From contig PKWR01000158.1 in NCBI GenBank assembly GCA_003133285.1, positions 1 through 5,604 of the forward strand: 5,604 nt of DNA. The letters are read 5' to 3'. Each line of letters begins with the position of its first letter. Positions within the stretch are counted from its first letter, which is position 1. The DNA comes from Coriobacteriia bacterium (GTDB lineage Bacteria > Actinomycetota > Coriobacteriia > Anaerosomatales > PALSA-660). The notes beneath the pieces were generated by a model. It saw nothing but the letters and a program-made list of their open reading frames with translations, ran no database searches and had not been told where the DNA came from. The translations under genes and the position numbers were made by a program. Below, piece by piece: positions 1 through 5,260 of this stretch.

Positions 1-386
1 TGCTGCTCCGCGGTTTCGTCGGCGGTCCGGCCAATCAGCACCTGCTGGAGGAGATGGACGACGCGGCGCTCATCGAGACGGTGCGCCGGCAGATCGTCGA
101 CCTGCTGGGCATGAGTCCCGACGCGCGGCCCGTGTTCGCGAGTGTCTACCGGTGGAACGGCGGCATGCCGCAGTACACCCTCGGTCACCTCGACCGCGTG
201 GACGAGATCGAGCGGCGCTCGGCGGACATCCCCGCGTTCGCGCTCGCGGGCGGGGCGTTCCGGGGCGTCGGCGTCCCCAACTGCATCGAGAGCGGCGAGC
301 GCGCGGTCACGAAGGTCCTCGCGGACCTGGGGATCGTGCTCGAAGAGGACACCGTTGCGGCGGGTCAGGTGCAGCGCGCCCACTAG
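1..386 (+). CDS. hemY: Protoporphyrinogen/coproporphyrinogen oxidase, C-terminal part (5'-truncated by window edge)
   Basis: This is the C-terminal end of a FAD-dependent oxidase of the HemY/CgoX family, which oxidises protoporphyrinogen IX or coproporphyrinogen III late in heme synthesis. The frame is open from base 3 and ends at TAG 384-386, giving about 127 visible residues. Seen in the sequence: LLRGFVGGP near the start, the WNGGMPQYTLGH segment, and the closing GGAFRGVGVPNCIESG. The last of these matches the family's conserved C-terminal FAD-contacting motif (usually G-N-x-x-x-G-V-G-I-P-D-C-I). An internal ATG at 54 is not the start, because conserved family sequence lies upstream of it in frame. 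In Gram-positive bacteria this family usually acts on coproporphyrinogen III, so CgoX may be the better name; that is inference. It precedes the transketolase on the same strand with a 77-base gap. Confidence 0.92.
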   Translation, partial: LLRGFVGGPANQHLLEEMDDAALIETVRRQIVDLLGMSPDARPVFASVYRWNGGMPQYTLGHLDRVDEIERRSADIPAFALAGGAFRGVGVPNCIESGERAVTKVLADLGIVLEEDTVAAGQVQRAH

Positions 387-463
387 GCTCGAGGCCTCTC
401 GGGCATACTCGAGGTGAGAGCCACACGGCCGTGCCAGCATGCAGCGCATCGAAGGAGCCCGCA
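387..463 (+). other. Short intergenic region before the transketolase
   Basis: This 77-base gap lies between the oxidase stop and the transketolase start. It has CTCGAG twice, at 389-394 and 408-413, with GGCATACT between them. CATACT at 404-409 vaguely resembles a -10 box, but no -35 box is visible at the usual distance. I see no clear promoter or terminator, so the two genes may be cotranscribed. Confidence 0.4.
451..457 (+). promoter_or_regulatory. Ribosome binding site that decides the transketolase start
   Basis: GAAGGAG lies six bases before the GTG at 464-466. It is a strong Shine-Dalgarno match at ideal spacing. It selects the GTG over the much earlier in-frame ATG at 152, which lies inside the oxidase gene in a different frame. 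Confidence 0.85.
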
Positions 464-2383
464 GTGACCGAACGCGGATTCAAGTCCCCTCAGCTCGATC
501 CCTCAGACGTCGATCGTCTGGCGGGACGGGCACGCATCCTGAGGGGCGCCATCCTCACCATGACGTCGCTGGCGGCCTCAGGGCACCCCGGCGGCTCGAT
601 GTCCTCCCTGGAGCTCTACCAGGTCCTCTACGGCTATGCGAACCTGCGTCCCGACGAGCCTGCGTGGACGGCGCGTGACCGCGTGGTCGTCAGCCACGGC
701 CATACCTCGCCGGGCGTCTACTGCGTCCTCGCGGACAACGGGTTCTTCGAGCTCGAGGACGCCGTGGCGCACTTCCGGCAGGCCGGATCGATCTTCGAGG
801 GCCACGTCGAGCGGTCGGTGCCCGGTGTCGAGTGGTCGAGCGGCAACCTCGGCCAGGGGCTGTCCGTGGGAGTCGGCTCCGCCCTTGCGGCCCGGGTCAC
901 CGGCGGCGGGTGGCACACCTTCGTCGCCATGTCCGACGGGGAGCAGATGAAGGGCCAGGTCGGCGAGGCGAGACGCCTCGCGGCGAAGTACCGCCTGTGC
1001 GATCTCACCGTCGTCGTTGACCTGAACCGCGTCCAGATATCCGGTCACACGAGCGAGGTCATGCCGGTCGACGTCGCGGCGGACTTTGCCGCGGACGGAT
1101 GGGCGGTCGCGCACGTGGACGGACACGACACCGCCGCGCTGTACGCCGCCGTGTCGGCGGCGCGCGCCGACGGCGACCGTCCGCACGCGGTCCTTGCGCA
1201 CACCGTCATCGGCAAGGGCGTGTCCTTCATGGAGGACGACCCCGAGTTCCACGGGCGCGGGCTGAAGCCCGACGAGTACGCGCGCGCGATGGACGAGCTG
1301 GGACTCGACGCCGGTTGGCTCGAGCGCGCGCGCGAGCGGCGGCCGCTGCGTCCGGCCACGGCGCCGGCTACGTGGCAGCCGCCCGTGCTGGTGACCAAAC
1401 CCGGCACGCCGCGCACCTACACCCGCGACACGCTCACCGACGACCGCTCGGCCTGGGGCCGGGCGCTGCTCGACCTCGCAGAGGCCGACCCGTCGTTGCC
1501 GGTCGCGGTGTTCGACTGCGACCTCGCCGTCTCGGTGAAGACCGAGGAGTTCGCGGCGGCGCGTCCGGACGCCTTCATCGAGTGCGGGGTGGGGGAGCAC
1601 AACGCCGCCACCGCGGCCGGTGCCGTCTCCGTCAACGGTGCCGTGAGTTTCTGGGCTGACTTCGGTGTCTTCGGCTGCGATGAGGTCCACAACCAGCAGC
1701 GCCTCAACGACATCAACCAGGCGAACCTCACGCTGGCCCTCACGCACTGCGGGCTGGACGTGGGGGAGGACGGCAAGACGCACCAGTGTCTCGACTACGT
1801 GGGAGCCCTGCGCAACGCGTTCGGCTGGAAGGTGATCGTGCCGGCCGACCCGAACCAGACGGACCGTGCGGTGCGAGCCGCGGCGGCCATGCCCGGCTGC
1901 GTCGCGGTGGCCATGGGGCGCAGCAAGCTCCCCGTGATCGCCGACGCGGCCGGCGATCCGGTCTTCGCAGGCGACTACCGCTTCGAGTACGGAACGATCG
2001 ACGTCGTCCGCGAGGGCGCGGACGCCTCACTGCTGGTGATGGGCACGCCCTCCGGCGCGGCAGTCGACGCCGCGGACCTCCTGCGTTCCGAGGGGATGGG
2101 GGTCGCGGTCGCGATCGCATCCTGCCCGCTCGACCTCGACGAGGACGTCATGGACCGCCTGATGGCCGCGCCGCTGGTCATGACCGTCGAGGACCACAAC
2201 GTGCGCACGGGTCTGGGCGCGTCGGTGGCGGAGTGGCTGGCGCTCCACGGGCGCGCCACGCAGTTGCTCCGCCTCGGTGTGGACGGCTACCGCTCGTCGG
2301 GCACGTCTCGCGACCTGTACGCCCGCGAGGGCCTGGATGCCGCAGGGATCGCCACCGCTCTGCGCGCGGCGCTGCGCGACTGA
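464..2383 (+). CDS. tkt: Transketolase (full-length, single chain)
   Basis: A thiamine-diphosphate enzyme that moves two-carbon ketol units between sugar phosphates in the non-oxidative pentose phosphate pathway; cytoplasmic. The GTG start gives 639 residues, normal for one-chain transketolase, with the halves that some anaerobes encode as two genes fused here. Seen, numbering from the GTG: GHPGGS with H41, SHGH with H78 and H80, the cofactor segment SDGEQMKG (157-164) followed by N188 in VDLNR, H263 in FHGRGL, the catalytic glutamate E378 in GVGEHN, GEDGKTH (434-440) with D436 and H440, R486 in GRSKLP, and the C-terminal VEDHN (575-579). The positions equivalent to the yeast enzyme's cofactor and phosphate ligands are mostly filled. 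One oddity is serine in place of the first glycine of the usual GDG. The gene sits downstream of the heme oxidase and converges with the hydrogenase peptidase gene. Confidence 0.96.
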   Translation: MTERGFKSPQLDPSDVDRLAGRARILRGAILTMTSLAASGHPGGSMSSLELYQVLYGYANLRPDEPAWTARDRVVVSHGHTSPGVYCVLADNGFFELEDAVAHFRQAGSIFEGHVERSVPGVEWSSGNLGQGLSVGVGSALAARVTGGGWHTFVAMSDGEQMKGQVGEARRLAAKYRLCDLTVVVDLNRVQISGHTSEVMPVDVAADFAADGWAVAHVDGHDTAALYAAVSAARADGDRPHAVLAHTVIGKGVSFMEDDPEFHGRGLKPDEYARAMDELGLDAGWLERARERRPLRPATAPATWQPPVLVTKPGTPRTYTRDTLTDDRSAWGRALLDLAEADPSLPVAVFDCDLAVSVKTEEFAAARPDAFIECGVGEHNAATAAGAVSVNGAVSFWADFGVFGCDEVHNQQRLNDINQANLTLALTHCGLDVGEDGKTHQCLDYVGALRNAFGWKVIVPADPNQTDRAVRAAAAMPGCVAVAMGRSKLPVIADAAGDPVFAGDYRFEYGTIDVVREGADASLLVMGTPSGAAVDAADLLRSEGMGVAVAIASCPLDLDEDVMDRLMAAPLVMTVEDHNVRTGLGASVAEWLALHGRATQLLRLGVDGYRSSGTSRDLYAREGLDAAGIATALRAALRD

Positions 2384-2384
2384 T

Positions 2385-2411
2385 CCCGGCGCGGCGGCAT
2401 GCCGTCTCGGG
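2385..2411. terminator. Possible bidirectional terminator between convergent genes
   Basis: The 30 bases between the two convergent stop codons contain the perfect palindrome CGGCATGCCG (2395-2404). It is flanked by CCCG (2385-2388) and CGGG (2408-2411), which can pair with each other. An imperfect hairpin could form on either strand. There is no T-run on either side, so the terminator role is inferred mainly from the position. Confidence 0.35.
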
Positions 2412-2413
2412 CG

Positions 2414-2977
2414 CTACAGGCCCCGCGAGGGCCCGCGGGAGGTCGAGTACGTGCGGATGGCCTCGAGTATGTCTCCCTCGTCGGAGGCGCTCTCGGCGAC
2501 CGTCGCGGTCACCCCGTGCTCGGCCAGGACCTCCAGGGCGGCCGTCACCGCCGCCGGCACCGCTGCCTCGACCGCGGGCGTCAATCCGATCTTCACCGCG
2601 CCCATGTCCTCGATCTGGATGCCGATGCAGTCGGCCTCGGGACGGCAGCCCATGAGCATCGCCGCCTCGAGCACGTCCACGAGACGTACGTCGTGCATCG
2701 AGTGTTTGACCTGGTTGGGAGCGAGGTCCTCGGGAGAGAGGCGTACGACGGTCCCGGGAGCCTCGCCGGTCCCGTCCACGGCATCGATGACCAGCAGGTA
2801 GTCGCACTCCTGGAAGAGGTTCAGGATGCCCATGCCCATCGTGCCGGCGTCGATCAGCGTCACGTTGTCGGGGAACTTGAGTGTCCCCATCATGACCTCC
2901 ATGACCCGGACGCCCACACCCTCGTCCATCATCAGCGGGTTGCCGATGCCCATGACAGTGATGCGTTCGACGCTCAA
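2414..2977 (-). CDS. hyaD: [NiFe]-hydrogenase maturation endopeptidase (HyaD/HybD family)
   Basis: A nickel-sensing protease that trims the C-terminal tail of the hydrogenase large subunit, just after the last histidine of the nickel motif, once the metal centre is in place; cytoplasmic. It has 187 residues, slightly longer than the roughly 160-residue E. coli relatives. Seen: GIGNPLMMDEGVG at 10-22, where E19 matches the nickel-binding glutamate of HybD; IDAVDG at 64-69 with the acidic ligand region (D65/D68); and SMHDV at 93-97 with H95 as the histidine ligand. It starts at TTG 2977-2975, needed to keep the first beta strand (ERITVMGIGN) and supported by AGGAGG just upstream. It lies 86 bases after the radical SAM gene on the same strand, downstream of the hydrogenase genes. 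Its likely substrate is the large subunit at the right edge of the window. The last 25 or so residues are polar and specific to this protein. Confidence 0.95.
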   Translation of the reverse strand: MSVERITVMGIGNPLMMDEGVGVRVMEVMMGTLKFPDNVTLIDAGTMGMGILNLFQECDYLLVIDAVDGTGEAPGTVVRLSPEDLAPNQVKHSMHDVRLVDVLEAAMLMGCRPEADCIGIQIEDMGAVKIGLTPAVEAAVPAAVTAALEVLAEHGVTATVAESASDEGDILEAIRTYSTSRGPSRGL

Positions 2978-3063
2978 GAGGCCTCCTCGAAGGCGGGACG
3001 GGTGCGCCGATTCTAGCGCACCCCGCGGTGCACCTGCTGGAGCGGCATGCCGGGGCGTGATCG
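2978..3063 (-). other. Short intergenic region with a weak promoter-like box and small hairpin
   Basis: This 86-base gap lies between the radical SAM stop and the peptidase start. On the minus strand TAGAAT (3015-3010) resembles a -10 box, but no -35 box is seen. A 5-bp stem, GCACC (3018-3022) with GGTGC (3027-3031), lies next to it. Neither is convincing alone. The peptidase may be read through from the upstream gene or have its own weak promoter here. Confidence 0.3.
2982..2987 (-). promoter_or_regulatory. Ribosome binding site for the TTG-started peptidase
   Basis: AGGAGG on the minus strand is a perfect Shine-Dalgarno core, four bases before the TTG start at 2977. The spacing is a little short. 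The next in-frame ATG, at codon 9, would delete the first beta strand, so the TTG is preferred. Confidence 0.8.
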
Positions 3064-4479
3064 CTATGAGGCCAGTCCCTGGACGACGTCGACAGGCGCG
3101 CCCTCGAGCAGCAGGGCGCGTTCGTCAGCGGGCAGGGCGGCACGGGCCTCGTCACGCAGGCGGTTCGAGCCCGTCAGCATCTCGCGCATCATCACGACGA
3201 GCAGATAGCGGCCCGTCCGGGTGAGCGTGAGGCACTCGTCGTCGTCCCTGTCGAAGCCGCCGACCGCGCGCATGAACTGGATCTCGCCCCACAGTCCGCG
3301 CTCGACGGTGGTGCCGAAGTCCGCGATGAACCTGCGCTTGTCGAGCCGCAGGCCGAAGAGGTCGGTGACGAACCGGTAGCGCATCATGTCGCGCTGGGTG
3401 TACTGCTTGCCTCGCTGCGTCACCGAGAGCCGTCCCGCGTGCACGCGTTCGGCGTAGGCGTTGAGCGAGAACGTGTTGGTGTACAGGCGTCCGCCCAGGA
3501 AGGACTGGGCGCCCGAGCCGATGCCCAGATACTCGGGGTAGTCGACGATATACTCGTCGATCATCCCGCCCTTCTCCTTGGACCACGTCCAGGCGCTGGA
3601 ATGCTCGAACCCGTGGCCCATCTCCTCATCGATCACGTCGTAGAAGCGCTTCTCGCGGGTCATGTCGACGCGGCCGATCTGCGAGGAGAGCGCGCTCTTT
3701 TGGCCTGGTGACGCCATGAGCGGGTAGAACGTGCTCTGGTTGCAGCCCGTCTCCTTCAGGAGCTTCGCGTCGCGACGCAGCATCGTCTCGGTCTGCGACG
3801 GGAAGTTGAAGATCATGTCGACGTTGAGGGAGTGGAACAGGTCACGGCTGTTCGAGATGATCTCGAACAGCTCCTTGCCCGAGCCGTACTTCTCGCGGCG
3901 GTCCATCTGGCGGAGGAGCTTGTCGTCGAAGCTCTGCACCCCGACCGACATCCGGTCGACCCGGCCCTCGAGCCGCTCCGCGAGTTCCGGCCCGATCTGG
4001 TTGGGGCTCGTCTCCGCCGAGACCTCACGGATGTGGAAGAGCTCCCGCGCCAGGTCGATCGTCTGGCACAGCTCGTCCACGAGGATCGTCGGAGTGCCGC
4101 CGCCCACGTACAGCGAGCCGAACCGGTAGCCGAGGCCCGCGGCGATGCGCATCTCCTCGCGCAGATCGGCGAAGTAGCGCATGGCGATGTCCTCGTTGAA
4201 GAGGAACCGGTTGAACGAGCAGTAGGTGCACAGCCGCTCGCAGAACGGGACGTGGGCGTAGAGGAGATACGTCTTGCCCGCGGCGGGAGCGGGGATCTGG
4301 GCGTCTTCCACGGGTTCGTGAGAGGTGTACCAGCGGCTGAGCGGCCGCATGACGGCAGTGAGTGCGCGTTCGGCGAGCATGATCATCCCCCAGAGTGCGG
4401 TCCATAGTGTGCCGGCAAAGCGGTGCGTGCGTGACGCTCGCGTGCCGGCGCGCAGGTCACTGCCACTCACCGGCTTCAT
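3064..4479 (-). CDS. HemN/HemW-like radical SAM protein of unknown specific function
   Basis: A 471-residue radical S-adenosylmethionine protein of the coproporphyrinogen III oxidase-like superfamily. Seen: HVPFCERLCTYCSFNRF, with the iron-sulfur cluster cysteines C80, C84 and C87 in the Cx3Cx2C spacing; the SAM-binding GGGTP at 126-130; E156 in SAETSPN; RMSVGVQSFDD at 177-186; NVDMIFNFPSQT; and YLGIGSGAQSFLGG. These follow the HemN/HemW order through the barrel, and a HemN-type C-terminal domain follows. The first 70 residues are an extension, partly hydrophobic (about 22-46), before the barrel begins. The start is uncertain: ATG 4479 has no clear ribosome binding site, and internal ATGs at codons 32, 34 and 44 are possible. 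It lies between hydrogenase genes and 116 bases after the cytochrome b gene. True coproporphyrinogen dehydrogenase, heme chaperone or an unrelated tetrapyrrole reaction are all possible. A role with the b-type cytochrome is inferred from position only. Confidence 0.88.
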   Translation of the reverse strand: MKPVSGSDLRAGTRASRTHRFAGTLWTALWGMIMLAERALTAVMRPLSRWYTSHEPVEDAQIPAPAAGKTYLLYAHVPFCERLCTYCSFNRFLFNEDIAMRYFADLREEMRIAAGLGYRFGSLYVGGGTPTILVDELCQTIDLARELFHIREVSAETSPNQIGPELAERLEGRVDRMSVGVQSFDDKLLRQMDRREKYGSGKELFEIISNSRDLFHSLNVDMIFNFPSQTETMLRRDAKLLKETGCNQSTFYPLMASPGQKSALSSQIGRVDMTREKRFYDVIDEEMGHGFEHSSAWTWSKEKGGMIDEYIVDYPEYLGIGSGAQSFLGGRLYTNTFSLNAYAERVHAGRLSVTQRGKQYTQRDMMRYRFVTDLFGLRLDKRRFIADFGTTVERGLWGEIQFMRAVGGFDRDDDECLTLTRTGRYLLVVMMREMLTGSNRLRDEARAALPADERALLLEGAPVDVVQGLAS

Positions 4480-4518
4480 TCGACGCCGGCTGCCCGAATC
4501 CTGTATTCGAGGGCGACG

Positions 4519-4553
4519 GAAGGGCCCGGGAGCGTGTCGCTCCCGGGCCCTTC
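4519..4553 (-). terminator. Strong hairpin after the cytochrome b gene, likely terminator or mRNA processing/stability element
   Basis: A perfect 16-bp inverted repeat, arms 4519-4534 and 4538-4553, with a three-base loop. The arm reads GAAGGGCCCGGGAGCG and is almost all G/C. It lies 43 bases past the cytochrome b stop and 40 bases before the radical SAM start. No T-run follows on either strand, so it is not a classical intrinsic terminator, though high-GC bacteria often lack the T-run. It could end the hydrogenase transcript, or reduce read-through and protect the upstream message. Confidence 0.75.
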
Positions 4554-4595
4554 GTCACACTGCGTGTCGCTGCGAGCGCGACGCGCGAGCGAGTG

Positions 4596-5249
4596 CTAGT
4601 GCTCGTCTCCCGGCGTCTCTCTCCAGAGGAAGATGAGGCCCCACAGCGGCTTGAAGCCGTCGATGGCCGCGAGGTACGCGTGGACCATCGTGAACAGGAT
4701 GACGACCCACATACCGAAGTAGTGAGCGATCCTGATGCCTATGGCGCCTCCGAAGAAACTGACGCCCGCGGCGAAGAACGGCCAGATCGCCCAGTTGTGC
4801 GCCGGCGTGTAGATCGCGAAGCCGGTGTACGCCATGTACAGGGTGATGACCGGTGTGGCCAGATAGGCGATCTTCTGGAGCGCACCGTACTTGGCCGAGA
4901 TCACGCGCGTGTTACGGAAGAACGTGTAGTACTTCACGGTCTCCCAGAACTGGTACTTGTTCTCCTTCTGCGGGAGCCAGTTCTTCAGGTCGATGTCCGT
5001 CTCACGCGTGCCAAGCTGGTTCGCCGTCTTGACCCAGAAGGCCAGGATGATGCGCGAAGTCAGGTTGATCAGGATGATGAACATCAACACGAAGTGGATG
5101 GTCCGCGCGCCGTACATGAAACCGGCGAAGAACGGATAGTGGATGTAGAAGCCCGTGAAGGCGAGGCCGATCATGCACAGGAGGTTGATCCAGTGTGTGA
5201 ACACGAAGATCAACGGATGTGCCTCACGGTAATGCCCTTCGTGCGACAT
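4596..5249 (-). CDS. hyaC: Hydrogenase b-type cytochrome subunit (membrane anchor)
   Basis: Membrane di-heme cytochrome b of the Ni/Fe-hydrogenase HyaC/HydC family, which anchors the hydrogenase and passes electrons from H2 oxidation to quinone. With the ATG at 5249 it has 217 residues, normal for the family. Hydrophobic segments lie at about 12-38, 51-73, 127-147, 155-171 and 176-196. Candidate heme histidines are H19 (FTHWINLL) and H52 (RTIHF), plus H176 and H190 in the fourth or fifth segment, 14 apart as in the known family pattern. The start is chosen because AGGTGA lies five bases before the third possible start codon. ATG 5255 and GTG 5258 are in-frame alternatives that overlap the large-subunit stop. 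The ribosome binding site lies inside the last codons of the large subunit, which implies translational coupling. The C-terminus is hydrophilic and ends in histidine. The strong hairpin at 4519-4553 follows. Confidence 0.94.
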   Translation of the reverse strand: MSHEGHYREAHPLIFVFTHWINLLCMIGLAFTGFYIHYPFFAGFMYGARTIHFVLMFIILINLTSRIILAFWVKTANQLGTRETDIDLKNWLPQKENKYQFWETVKYYTFFRNTRVISAKYGALQKIAYLATPVITLYMAYTGFAIYTPAHNWAIWPFFAAGVSFFGGAIGIRIAHYFGMWVVILFTMVHAYLAAIDGFKPLWGLIFLWRETPGDEH

Positions 5250-5254
5250 CTGCA

Positions 5255-5260
5255 TCACCT
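5255..5260 (-). promoter_or_regulatory. Cytochrome b ribosome binding site inside the end of the large-subunit gene
   Basis: AGGTGA on the minus strand, five bases before ATG 5249-5247. It is built from the large subunit's last sense codon and its stop codon. Ribosomes finishing the selenoprotein frame would stop right on it. Confidence 0.7.

Noticed and set aside
152..463. Upstream in-frame extension of the transketolase to an ATG at 152
   Set aside because: It would overlap the heme oxidase coding region in another frame, gives arginine-rich low-complexity sequence, and lacks a ribosome binding site. The GTG at 464 has a strong one.
578..1783. Long 401-codon open frame on the minus strand inside the transketolase
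   Set aside because: High-GC shadow frame: arginine- and valine-rich translation with no recognisable motifs, opposite a clear conserved gene.
4532..4571. Ten-base direct repeat GCGTGTCGCT at 4532-4541 and 4562-4571
   Set aside because: Two copies 30 bases apart, one inside the hairpin. Too short and G/C-rich to claim a binding site, and no third copy seen.
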